The notes under the pieces were generated by a model. The model saw only the letters and a program-made list of their open reading frames with translations, was not told the origin of the DNA and did not search any database. Below, piece by piece: positions 1 through 6,460 of a DNA stretch of 9,916 nt. The translations under genes were made by a program, and so were the position numbers. The stretch is from Loktanella sp. (GTDB taxonomy: Bacteria > Pseudomonadota > Alphaproteobacteria > Rhodobacterales > Rhodobacteraceae): contig PUNR01000434.1 in assembly GCA_003551805.1 (NCBI GenBank), forward strand, positions 1-9,916. Direction: 5' to 3'. Position 1 is the stretch's first letter. Every line of letters starts with the position of its first letter.

Positions 1-1
1 G

Positions 2-385
2 CAGGTGATCGACCCCGCCGCAGGTATCGTCGCTATCGACGGCGCGCAATTGTCGCTGGGCCAGCAACTGACCGCACTGAAAGGTGCCACGATCCGTCTG
101 GCCCTGCGGCCCGAGGCCGCACGCCTTGGCCGTGCCGACGGGCGCGAAACCTTGCTGAAAGGGCGCGTAGTACAGGTGCAGTTCATGGGGTCCATCATCC
201 GGCTATCCGCGATGGTCGGTGATACGGCGCTGACGCTGGACACATTCAACCGCCCCGACACACCGCCCCCGCCCCTTGGCACCGAGGTCGAGATCAGCGT
301 CGCCGCACGCGATTTCATCATCCTAGGCGGCGCGGGCGACGGAATCGCCACAGAACAAACCCCCGAAACACAAAGGCTCGCATGA
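2..385 (+). CDS. ABC transporter ATP-binding protein, C-terminal TOBE part (5' truncated by window)
   Basis: The reading frame is open from the window edge to a TGA at 383-385, so only the last ~127 residues of a longer protein are present; the nucleotide-binding domain lies to the left. The visible part resembles the C-terminal regulatory OB-fold (TOBE_2-type) that follows the ATPase domain in PotA/FbpC/UgpC-like importers: an 'LRPE' segment early on, then beta-rich sequence with 'VQFMGSIIRLSAMV', a proline-rich turn 'TPPPPLGTEV' and a final strand near 'FIILGG'. In this family the domain is known to contact the partner subunit and can sense substrate or regulators. The stop overlaps the start of the PHP-domain gene (ATGA, 382-385), so the two are almost certainly co-translated. 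Substrate cannot be read from this fragment; polyamine, iron, sugar-phosphate or phosphonate importers are all possible. Confidence 0.8.
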   Translation, partial: QVIDPAAGIVAIDGAQLSLGQQLTALKGATIRLALRPEAARLGRADGRETLLKGRVVQVQFMGSIIRLSAMVGDTALTLDTFNRPDTPPPPLGTEVEISVAARDFIILGGAGDGIATEQTPETQRLA

Positions 386-1314
386 CCGCCTATCCTTTTG
401 ATCTGCCCGGTCGCTTCTGGCGCGGTAATCTGCATACCCATTCCACCAATTCCGACGGTATCCTGTCGCCAGAAGAGGTCTGCCGCCGCTATCGCGCCGA
501 AGGCTATGATTTCATCGCCCTGACCGACCATTTCGTCGGCTTCTTCGGCTATCCGATCACTGACACTGTGCCCTTCCGGCATGATGACTTCACAACGATC
601 CTAGGGGCAGAACTGCACAGCGGTGCCATGGAAAACGGCGAAATCTGGCATATTCTGGCCGTTGGCCTGCCTGCCGGTTTCACGCCACCCGATGCGCCAG
701 ACTTTACAGCGCGTGACCACCAGGAAACCGGTGCCGCCATCGCGCAGCGCGCGCGGGATGCAGGCGCTTTCGTTGCTATTGCACACCCTGAATGGTCGCA
801 ATTGTCGGTCACCGATGCCGAAACCATCGACGCGGCCCATGCGGTCGAAATCTATAACCACGGCTGTGTCACAGGCTGCGACCGTGGGTCCGGCGTCTAT
901 GTCCTTGAACACCTGCTGAACGCAGGCAGGCGCGTCACAATCTGCGCCACCGATGATGCGCATTTCAGCGAACCAGATCATTTTGGCGGCTGGGTCATGG
1001 TGCGCGCCGAACACAACACACCCGACGCGTTGTTGGCAGCGTTGAAATCAGGGGCTTTCTATTCCTCGACCGGACCGGACTTTCACAATGTGATCTGGGG
1101 CGACAAAAACGTCGAGATTGAATGCAGCGCCACGGTGACCGCCGTGTTGCAAGGGCAAGGCACACGTACGTCCGTCAAACACGGCCACAGCATGTCGCGG
1201 ATCACCCTGCCCTACGGCCAGCTTGCCACGTCACCCTGGCTGCGCCTGACGATCATAGACGCAGCAGGCAAACGCGCCTGGACGAACCCGATCTGGCGCA
1301 CCGCATCGTCATAA
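382..1314 (+). CDS. PHP-domain metal-dependent phosphoesterase (CehA/McbA-like)
   Basis: The 310-residue protein carries the metal-binding motifs of the polymerase-and-histidinol-phosphatase (PHP) fold in order: H18-T-H20 with D25, T-D49-H50, the G-A-E77-L-H79 strand, H90, A-H135-P, and D191-D192-A-H194. In this fold these residues bind a di- or trinuclear metal centre that hydrolyses phosphoesters. The last ~80 residues look like an extra beta-sandwich-like region after the catalytic domain. There is no signal peptide, so it is probably cytoplasmic. The ATG overlaps the stop of the upstream ABC ATPase gene (ATGA), indicating translational coupling. This suggests, by inference only, that it acts on the compound the transporter imports, for example a phosphodiester or phosphate ester. 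An RNase AM (YciV)-like nuclease role is an alternative, but YciV is not normally transporter-linked. Confidence 0.85.
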   Translation: MTAYPFDLPGRFWRGNLHTHSTNSDGILSPEEVCRRYRAEGYDFIALTDHFVGFFGYPITDTVPFRHDDFTTILGAELHSGAMENGEIWHILAVGLPAGFTPPDAPDFTARDHQETGAAIAQRARDAGAFVAIAHPEWSQLSVTDAETIDAAHAVEIYNHGCVTGCDRGSGVYVLEHLLNAGRRVTICATDDAHFSEPDHFGGWVMVRAEHNTPDALLAALKSGAFYSSTGPDFHNVIWGDKNVEIECSATVTAVLQGQGTRTSVKHGHSMSRITLPYGQLATSPWLRLTIIDAAGKRAWTNPIWRTASS

Positions 1315-1324
1315 ACAGAAAAAG

Positions 1325-1400
1325 TGGTGAGCCGGTCGGGATCCGAACCCGAGACCTACTGATTAAAAGTCAGTTGCTCTACCAACTGAGCTACCGGCCC
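1325..1400 (-). tRNA. tRNA-Lys(UUU)
   Basis: Read on the minus strand this is a 76-nt cloverleaf with an encoded CCA end. The acceptor stem is GGGCCGG paired with CCGGCTC (one G-U pair), followed by discriminator A and CCA. The D-arm contains AGCTCAGTTGGTAGAGC. The anticodon stem ACTGA/TCAGT closes the loop CTTTTAA, giving anticodon UUU (lysine). The T-loop is GTTCGGATC-like between CTCGG-type stem strands. A run of five T follows the 3' end on the transcribed strand (plus-strand A at 1319-1323). It converges on the PHP-domain gene, whose stop is only 10 bp away. Confidence 0.97.
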
Positions 1401-1410
1401 ACTGAGGCGC

Positions 1411-1439
1411 TACTTAGAAAGCTGGTGCAGCGCGGTCAA
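1411..1439 (-). promoter_or_regulatory. Probable promoter of tRNA-Lys
   Basis: On the minus strand a TTGACC -35-like hexamer (plus 1434-1439) lies 17 bp from a TAAGTA at plus 1411-1416. This would place the transcript start a few bases before the mature tRNA 5' end at 1400. The -35 is a good match to sigma-70 consensus, while the -10 is weak, which is common in this group. Inference from sequence only. Confidence 0.45.
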
Positions 1440-1495
1440 CCCCCAAATAGCATCACCGCTGGATAAGTGGTTTTGCAATGGCTATATGGGCGAAC

Positions 1496-2311
1496 ATGAC
1501 GCAGCCAGATCAAACCACCCTACCCTTTCGTAAGATGCACGGGCTTGGCAACGACTTTGTCGTTGTCGATGAACGCGGGGTTCAACCGCGCGTCAACGCG
1601 GATCTTGCAAGCAAAATCGCAGACCGGCACCGCGGTGTGGGGTTTGACCAGTTGGCAGTGATCTCTGACAGCGATTCTGCAGACCTGCACCTGACATTCT
1701 GGAACAGCGACGGATCGACCGCCGCCGCCTGTGGCAATGCGACACGCTGCATCGCGCGGCTGGTGATGGACACCACAGGGCGCGACAAGCTGACCATCAC
1801 AACCGACCGCGGCACCCTTCAGGCAATGGATGCCGGGGCGGGGCTGACATCTGTCAACATGGGCCTGCCACAGCTGGAATGGCAGGATATTCCGCTTGCA
1901 GAACAAATGGATACGCTACATTTGCCGATAGATGGCACACCAACGGCGACAGGCATGGGCAACCCACATTGCACGTTTTTTGTCGATGACGCCGATGCCG
2001 TTGATCTGGCGGGACAAGGCGCACTGATCGAAAATCACCCCTTGTTCCCGCAGCGCACAAATGTGCAATTCGCCAGCCTGATTGGCCCCGATCACCTGCG
2101 CATGCGGGTCTGGGAACGGGGCGTGGGGGTAACACTCGCCTCTGGCTCCTCCTCTTGTGCGACGGCGGTTGCTGCCGCACGGCGCGGGCTGACGGGCAAA
2201 TCTGTCACCATCACGCTGGACGGCGGCGACCTGCAGATCGACTGGCGCGATGACGGTGTGTGGATGACTGGCGCCACCGCCTATGTTTTCGACGGGCAAT
2301 GGCGGCTATGA
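1496..2311 (+). CDS. dapF: Diaminopimelate epimerase (variant second catalytic position)
   Basis: DapF converts LL- to meso-diaminopimelate in the cytoplasm for lysine and peptidoglycan synthesis. Family marks are 'KMHGLGNDFVVVD' near the N-terminus, 'DRHRGVGFDQL', the first active-site loop 'ACGNATRC', 'GNPHCTFFV', and 'ERGVGVTLASGSSSCATAV'. About 271 residues fits the family (E. coli 274). The frame also permits an ATG at 1478, adding six residues; neither start has a strong ribosome site, and 1496 was chosen because it puts the MHGLGND motif closer to the N-terminus, as in relatives. Oddity: the first catalytic Cys is present (codon 1730-1732), but the second, normally the Cys of an 'ACGxGxC' loop, reads Ser (TCT, 2141-2143). 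The stop overlaps the start of mtaB. The remainder is intact, so it does not look like a decaying gene. Confidence 0.93.
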   Translation: MTQPDQTTLPFRKMHGLGNDFVVVDERGVQPRVNADLASKIADRHRGVGFDQLAVISDSDSADLHLTFWNSDGSTAAACGNATRCIARLVMDTTGRDKLTITTDRGTLQAMDAGAGLTSVNMGLPQLEWQDIPLAEQMDTLHLPIDGTPTATGMGNPHCTFFVDDADAVDLAGQGALIENHPLFPQRTNVQFASLIGPDHLRMRVWERGVGVTLASGSSSCATAVAAARRGLTGKSVTITLDGGDLQIDWRDDGVWMTGATAYVFDGQWRL

Positions 2312-3567
2312 CACAAACCGCACCGATCTTTTCGAATCACGGCTGCCGCCTGAACGCTTATGAAACCGAGGCGATGAAAGAACTGGCCGCAGACGCCGGC
2401 GTGCAAAACGCGGTGATCGTGAACACATGCGCCGTTACGTCAGAAGCCGTGCGCAAAGCGCGTCAGGATATCCGCAAATTGCGCCGCGACCATCCGGATG
2501 CGAAAATCATCGTGACGGGCTGCGCCGCCCAGACCGAACCCGGCACATTCGCGAAAATGGCCGAGGTTGATCTGGTCATCGGCAATACCGAAAAGATGGA
2601 CCCTGCGACATGGGCTGGCATGGCCCCCGACCTGATCGGCCAGACAGAGGCCGTGCAGGTCGATGACATCATGTCCGTCACCGAAACCGCAGGCCACCTG
2701 ATCGACGGTTTCGGCACCCGCAGCCGCGCCTACGTGCAGGTTCAAAACGGCTGCGATCATCGCTGCACCTTTTGCATCATCCCCTTTGGACGCGGCAATT
2801 CACGGTCCGTGCCTGCCGGTGTCGTCGTCGATCAGATCAAACGACTGGTTGACCGCGGTTATGCAGAGGTCGTGCTAACTGGCGTGGACCTGACCAGTTG
2901 GGGCGCCGATCTGCCCTCGGCACCAAAGCTGGGTGATCTGGTGATGCGCATCCTCAAACTGGTGCCCGACCTGCCCCGTTTGCGGATCAGCTCTATCGAT
3001 TCGATCGAGGTGGATGACAATCTGATGCAGGCGATCGCAACCGAACCACGCCTGATGCCGCATCTGCACTTATCATTGCAACATGGCGACGATCTGATCC
3101 TGAAACGTATGAAACGCCGCCACCTGCGCGACGATGCAATCCGGTTCTGTCAGGATGCACGCGCCCTGCGCCCCAACATGACCTTTGGCGCTGATATCAT
3201 CGCCGGCTTTCCGACCGAAACCGAAGCGATGTTCGCCAATTCGCTGGCGCTGGTCCAAGACTGCAACCTGACCTGGCTACATGTCTTTCCCTATTCCGCG
3301 CGCCCCGGAACGCCCGCCGCCCGGATGCCTGCCGTGAACGGCCGCGCGATCAAGGACCGCGCTGCGCGCCTGCGCGCCGCTGGTGATGCACAGGTCAGCG
3401 CGCATCTGACCGCCCAGATCGGCCAGTCCCATCACATCTTGATGGAAAGCCCGCGCATGGGCCGGACCGAACAGTTTACCGAAGTCGTCTTTGGCACCGA
3501 CCAACCCGAAAGCCGTATCGTGACCGCCCGGATCACCGGCGTCGCCGGAACGCAGTTGACCGCCTGA
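2308..3567 (+). CDS. mtaB: tRNA t6A37 methylthiotransferase (MtaB family)
   Basis: Radical-SAM methylthiotransferase of the MtaB type, which adds a methylthio group to C2 of N6-threonylcarbamoyladenosine at tRNA position 37. From ATG 2308 it is 419 residues. The N-terminal MTTase domain shows 'GCRLNAYE' (C13), 'NTCAVTSEAVRKARQ' (C41) and 'TGCAAQ' (C72), which hold the auxiliary 4Fe-4S cluster. The radical-SAM CxxxCxxC is C149-D-H-R-C153-T-F-C156. The C-terminal ~50 residues fit the TRAM-like RNA-binding domain. 'GCRLNAYE' favours MtaB over MiaB or RimO. Start choice: 2308 gives an ATGA overlap with dapF, whereas an upstream in-frame ATG at 2260 would bury 50 bp in dapF and add a non-homologous tail. 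Lysine tRNAs that read ANN codons are MtaB substrates, and a tRNA-Lys(UUU) gene sits just upstream, probably by coincidence. Confidence 0.93.
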   Translation: MTQTAPIFSNHGCRLNAYETEAMKELAADAGVQNAVIVNTCAVTSEAVRKARQDIRKLRRDHPDAKIIVTGCAAQTEPGTFAKMAEVDLVIGNTEKMDPATWAGMAPDLIGQTEAVQVDDIMSVTETAGHLIDGFGTRSRAYVQVQNGCDHRCTFCIIPFGRGNSRSVPAGVVVDQIKRLVDRGYAEVVLTGVDLTSWGADLPSAPKLGDLVMRILKLVPDLPRLRISSIDSIEVDDNLMQAIATEPRLMPHLHLSLQHGDDLILKRMKRRHLRDDAIRFCQDARALRPNMTFGADIIAGFPTETEAMFANSLALVQDCNLTWLHVFPYSARPGTPAARMPAVNGRAIKDRAARLRAAGDAQVSAHLTAQIGQSHHILMESPRMGRTEQFTEVVFGTDQPESRIVTARITGVAGTQLTA

Positions 3568-3594
3568 CATCGTCAGAGCTTAAATATCCCCGCC

Positions 3595-3599
3595 GGAGG
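3595..3599 (+). promoter_or_regulatory. Shine-Dalgarno GGAGG for the TTG-started transferase
   Basis: GGAGG lies 11 bp before the TTG at 3611. It supports initiation near there rather than at the internal ATG 48 bp further on, although the spacing is on the long side. Confidence 0.5.
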
Positions 3600-3610
3600 C
3601 ATAGAATCTT

Positions 3611-4243
3611 TTGCAATCCCGCCCCATCCTCTGGACCTTCCGCCGCTGCCCTTACGCCATGCGTGCCAGGCTCGCGATCCACAGCAGCGGTTTACAGGTC
3701 GAGCTGCGCGAAATCCTGTTGCGCGACAAACCGACAGAATTTCTAGCGACCTCGCCCAAGGGAACGGTGCCGGTGGTGGACGTTGGCGGCCGCGTCATCG
3801 CCGAAAGTCGCGACATCATGCTTTGGGCACTGGCCCAGAACGACCCTGAAAACTGGCTGGATATGCCGCAGACGGGGCATGACTTGATTGACACCTCTGA
3901 CGGGCCGTTCAAGACCGCGCTTGACCACACCAAATATGCCGTGCGCTACCCCGATCTGGACCCTATTGCCGAACGCGCCAAGGCACTGGATTTCCTGCGT
4001 GATCTTGACGCACGGTTGACCATCACACCGTTCCTGCTCGGGCCGCAACGCCGGATGGTGGACATAGCGATCCTGCCTTTCGTACGGCAATTCGCAAACA
4101 TCGACAGGGCGTGGTTTGACGCCCAAGGGCTGGATGGCGTCGCACGCTGGTTGACCGCATTCACCAGATCGGAACGCTTTGCGCAGGTGATGCAGAAATA
4201 TCCGCCTTGGCAAAGCGGGCAGGATCAGGTCTTGTTCCCGTGA
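3611..4243 (+). CDS. Glutathione S-transferase family protein with CPY active-site motif
   Basis: A 210-residue soluble protein with the thioredoxin-like N-terminal half and helical C-terminal half of glutathione transferases. The N-terminus 'TFRRCPYAMRARLAI' carries C13-P14-Y15, a cysteine-type active site as in glutaredoxin 2, omega and dehydroascorbate-reductase-like classes. The second Cys of Grx2 is replaced by Ala, so monothiol (lyase/deglutathionylation) chemistry is expected. The cis-proline loop is 'GTVPVVD' (P54) and the gamma-glutamyl-binding pair is E65-S66. The start is TTG: the first ATG lies after the active site and would delete the first strand. It follows mtaB by 43 bp and is followed by a second, different transferase gene 19 bp later (ATG 4263), so it may share the dapF-mtaB transcript. 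Substrate unknown. Confidence 0.85.
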   Translation: MQSRPILWTFRRCPYAMRARLAIHSSGLQVELREILLRDKPTEFLATSPKGTVPVVDVGGRVIAESRDIMLWALAQNDPENWLDMPQTGHDLIDTSDGPFKTALDHTKYAVRYPDLDPIAERAKALDFLRDLDARLTITPFLLGPQRRMVDIAILPFVRQFANIDRAWFDAQGLDGVARWLTAFTRSERFAQVMQKYPPWQSGQDQVLFP

Positions 4244-4262
4244 TTTACAAATGGACGCCGAA

Positions 4263-4862
4263 ATGAAACTGCTGATGTCCCCCGCATCCCCCTTTGTGCG
4301 CAAAGTACGGGTTGTGTTGCGCGAACTCGACCTGCTGGGTCAGGTGGAAGAGGTCAATGTCACGACCACCCCTCTTGCGTCTGATCCTGTCGTAATCGCG
4401 GCCAATCCGACCGGAAAAATCCCCGCACTGACCCGCGACACCGGCCCCGCGATCTATGACAGCCGCGTCATCACGCGCTTTTTGAATGACCACGCCAGCG
4501 GATCACTTTATCCGCAATCGCGCATCTGGGACATTCTGACGCTGGAAGCCACCGCCGACGCGATCATGGAAGCAGCCGTGCTTATGACTTACGAGGCGCG
4601 TTGCCGTCCCGAGGCGCAGCAATCATCTGACTGGGTAGAAGCGCAATGGGGCAAGGCCAGCCGCACGATCGCCGCGGTCAATACCCGTTGGCTAAGCCAC
4701 CTGCACGGACCGCTTGACATAACACAGATCGGGATTGCCTGTGCGTTGTCTTACATTGATCTGCGCCACGACGCCCGCGGCTGGCGTGACGGAAATGCGG
4801 ACCTTGCCACATGGCATGCCACATTCATGCAGCGCGATAGCATGCAAGAAACCGAAGTCTGA
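4263..4862 (+). CDS. Glutathione S-transferase, YibF-like
   Basis: A ~199-residue glutathione transferase resembling E. coli YibF: N-terminus 'MKLLMSPASPFVRKVRVVL' (S-x-x-S-P-F-V-R-K signature), cis-proline 'TGKIPAL', 'YDSRVI' with the Asp-Ser that binds the glutathione gamma-glutamyl group, and C-terminal 'ADAIMEAAVLMTYEARCRPE' and 'IACALSYIDLR', all matching YibF's arrangement. The active site is serine-type, unlike the cysteine-type neighbour upstream, so the two are not a recent tandem duplication. An in-frame ATG at 4251 would add four residues; 4263 was preferred because relatives begin at MKL. Neither has a clear ribosome site. Its stop is 3 bp from the end of the convergent outer-membrane protein gene. 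Physiological substrate unknown. Confidence 0.86.
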   Translation: MKLLMSPASPFVRKVRVVLRELDLLGQVEEVNVTTTPLASDPVVIAANPTGKIPALTRDTGPAIYDSRVITRFLNDHASGSLYPQSRIWDILTLEATADAIMEAAVLMTYEARCRPEAQQSSDWVEAQWGKASRTIAAVNTRWLSHLHGPLDITQIGIACALSYIDLRHDARGWRDGNADLATWHATFMQRDSMQETEV

Positions 4863-4865
4863 ACA

Positions 4866-5513
4866 TCAAAAGTTAAAGCTGACCCCAACATTGACGGCAT
4901 TTGTGAAAACATCCGTGGCCAGGGTGCCGCCGCTATCAAGATCAGCCGTGTTTGAAGAAAACGTGCCTTTGTATTCACCAAAAACTGACCATTGTTCGTC
5001 AATCGGATATGAAGCACCAGCAATCCATGTCGCCGCAGGGCCAGTCACTTGATACCCAAAGGTTCGTGACGTGCCGCTTGTCACCTCGACATGCGGGATG
5101 GACACACCAACGCCACCGCCAACATAAGGCGATACATCCCCCAGCAGATTCGGCCAGCGGCGATAGGCATTGACTGTCAACGTGTTCAACCCGTCGGTGA
5201 ATTCCAGCACGTCAAACCCGTCAGCTTTTTCATCGTCCTTCGGGTAAATCTTGTTGTGTGCGAAATCGAGACCGTAACCGAAGGTGGGCGATTGCCAGCG
5301 CGTTGCACGGATGCCGTAATAAATTGGGGCACTGAAAGAACGCCCTTCCCAGCTTTGCGTGAAATCCTGGTCATCAATGACAGGGTCATTTCGCACAGAC
5401 ACGTCCGACGCGGGCGCCGACTGGACACCGCCGTAAAAGCTAAGCTCGACCTGGGCGAAGGCCAGCGTCGGGGCAAAAAGCATCCAGCAGAATAAAGCAA
5501 CGGCGCGCAACAT
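4866..5513 (-). CDS. Secreted outer-membrane beta-barrel protein (possible LpxQ/lipid A oxidase-like)
   Basis: A 215-residue protein with a clear Sec signal peptide: 'MLRA', a hydrophobic core to about residue 19, and predicted cleavage after A-F-A20 before Q21. The mature part is rich in alternating polar/aromatic strands ('VELSFYGGVQSAP', 'YYGIRATRW', 'PYVGGGVGVSIPHVEV', 'WSVFGEYKGTFS') and ends in 'VGVSFNF' with a C-terminal Phe, the usual signal for BAM-mediated outer-membrane insertion. The size suits an 8-stranded barrel. The 'SFYGG...SAP' opening recalls proteins annotated as lipid A oxidase (LpxQ), but I cannot confirm that. In-frame codons extend upstream to an ATG at 5582; 5513 was chosen because the signal peptide then sits at the N-terminus. 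It is divergent from petA and convergent with the YibF-like gene. Confidence 0.8.
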   Translation of the reverse strand: MLRAVALFCWMLFAPTLAFAQVELSFYGGVQSAPASDVSVRNDPVIDDQDFTQSWEGRSFSAPIYYGIRATRWQSPTFGYGLDFAHNKIYPKDDEKADGFDVLEFTDGLNTLTVNAYRRWPNLLGDVSPYVGGGVGVSIPHVEVTSGTSRTFGYQVTGPAATWIAGASYPIDEQWSVFGEYKGTFSSNTADLDSGGTLATDVFTNAVNVGVSFNF

Positions 5514-5545
5514 ATCAGAATCCCAGCAGCAGAGAACAGGAGCGT

Positions 5546-5574
5546 TCCCTAAAGACTGACATGAATATTGACAA
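5546..5574 (-). promoter_or_regulatory. Possible promoter of the outer-membrane protein gene
   Basis: On the minus strand TTGTCA (plus 5569-5574) matches the -35 consensus at five of six positions. A TAGGGA (plus 5546-5551) lies 17 bp downstream as a poor -10. This would give a leader of roughly 30 nt before ATG 5513. Weak; sequence inference only. Confidence 0.3.
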
Positions 5575-5582
5575 CAAACCAT

Positions 5583-5887
5583 TAAGTGATGTGCCGCTTT
5601 TGATTTTTTTTTCGTGGCGAACGCAACACAACGATCGCGAAATTAAAGAATATGTAGCGAATCAATGTAATGATGTCGGCAACGGCGGTGCTGGCAACAT
5701 GGGCAATTAAAACCGTGGAATCGGGTCAATGTTTGCGCCAACAGGCAACGCTGGTTGACCCTGCGCCCGAATGTCCGCTGGACGGCTGGGTTTTTGGGGG
5801 CTAAACAGCGGCAGATTGGACGGATTGCGACATCGGTCTAAACTTTATGTGGGCGATATGCCTGATAACGAATCGGAGATGCACCCA
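5583..5887. other. Divergent intergenic region upstream of petA
   Basis: About 300 bp with no convincing gene. It is more AT-rich than its surroundings in the first half and holds a T9 tract at 5604-5612 without a preceding hairpin. Later there are a TTGACC at 5755-5760, a short GTCC-GCT-GGAC palindrome near 5774-5784, and a weak TAAACT -10-like hexamer at 5839-5844. The petA promoter must lie here, but no pair of hexamers stands out. The petA frame is open through 5771-5887, but those residues do not resemble the start of Rieske proteins. Confidence 0.5.
5875..5878 (+). promoter_or_regulatory. Shine-Dalgarno GGAG that decides the petA start
   Basis: GGAG ends 9 bp before a GTG at 5888. It is correctly spaced for that codon but overlaps the alternative ATG at 5879 and is downstream of the ATG at 5858, so it favours the GTG start. 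Confidence 0.6.
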
Positions 5888-6448
5888 GTGTCACAAGTAG
5901 AAGAACATCAGGGAACACGCCGCGACTTCCTTTACTATGCCACCGCCGCTGCCGGCGTTGTCGTGACAGGTGCCGCGGTCTGGCCTCTAGTCAACCAAAT
6001 GAACCCCTCTGCAGACGTTCTGGCGCTCGCCTCGATCCGCGTTGACGTCAGTGCCGTATCGCCGGGGACGCAGCTTACCGTTCTTTGGCAGGGCAAGCCG
6101 GTTTTCATCCGCGCCCGCACCGAGGCAGAAATTGCAGCAGCGAACGATGTAGAAATGTCACAGCTGCCCGACCGCTTGTCGCAGAATGCCAACCTGCCTG
6201 ATGACGCTGATGCCAGCGACCAGAACCGGGCCCTGTCCGAAGATGGCGTCTGGCTGGTGCAGATGGGTATTTGCACACACCTTGGCTGCGTGCCGCTGGG
6301 CCAGGCCGGTGATTTCAACGGATGGTTCTGCCCGTGCCACGGGTCACATTATGACACTGCCGGCCGCATCCGTCGCGGTCCTGCACCGCGGAACCTTGAT
6401 ATTCCTGTCGCGTCCTTCGTGGACGAGACAACCATTCAACTCGGTTAA
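5888..6448 (+). CDS. petA: Ubiquinol-cytochrome c reductase iron-sulfur (Rieske) subunit
   Basis: Rieske 2Fe-2S protein of the cytochrome bc1 complex; it takes the first electron from ubiquinol at the Qo site and passes it to cytochrome c1 in the periplasm. From GTG 5888 it is 186 residues, close to Rhodobacter PetA (about 190). The N-terminus has the twin-arginine motif 'TRRDFLYYATAAAG' followed by the single membrane anchor (Tat-inserted, uncleaved in this family). Next come the hinge 'NPSADVLALA', the cluster-binding boxes 'CTHLGCVP' and 'CPCHGSHYD' (two Cys plus two His ligands, and two disulfide Cys), and the 'GPAP' loop. ATGs at 5771, 5858 and 5879 are in frame but give tails unlike relatives, and the ribosome site fits 5888. 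petB begins 12 bp downstream. Confidence 0.96.
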   Translation: MSQVEEHQGTRRDFLYYATAAAGVVVTGAAVWPLVNQMNPSADVLALASIRVDVSAVSPGTQLTVLWQGKPVFIRARTEAEIAAANDVEMSQLPDRLSQNANLPDDADASDQNRALSEDGVWLVQMGICTHLGCVPLGQAGDFNGWFCPCHGSHYDTAGRIRRGPAPRNLDIPVASFVDETTIQLG

Positions 6449-6460
6449 GGAGAGCGAACC

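Noticed and set aside
1122..1466. Plus-strand open frame spanning the end of the PHP gene and the tRNA
   Set aside because: It reads through the tRNA-Lys gene in antisense and overlaps the PHP gene in another frame. The protein-like stretch encoded by a tRNA complement is a known annotation artefact.
3743..4303. 186-codon minus-strand open frame across the first transferase
   Set aside because: Antisense shadow of a well-supported glutathione transferase; no domain, ribosome site or sensible composition.
5091..5495. 134-codon plus-strand open frame opposite the outer-membrane protein
   Set aside because: Shadow of the minus-strand gene, which has a signal peptide and barrel-like strands; the plus frame has no motif or ribosome site.
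5604..5612. T9 tract as a possible terminator
   Set aside because: No GC-rich inverted repeat precedes it, and it lies between divergent gene starts, where no transcript needs to end.
5771..5887. Upstream extension of petA to ATG 5771, 5858 or 5879
   Set aside because: The extra residues do not resemble Rieske N-termini, and the GGAG at 5875-5878 is spaced for the GTG at 5888, which gives an N-terminus like that of Rhodobacter PetA.
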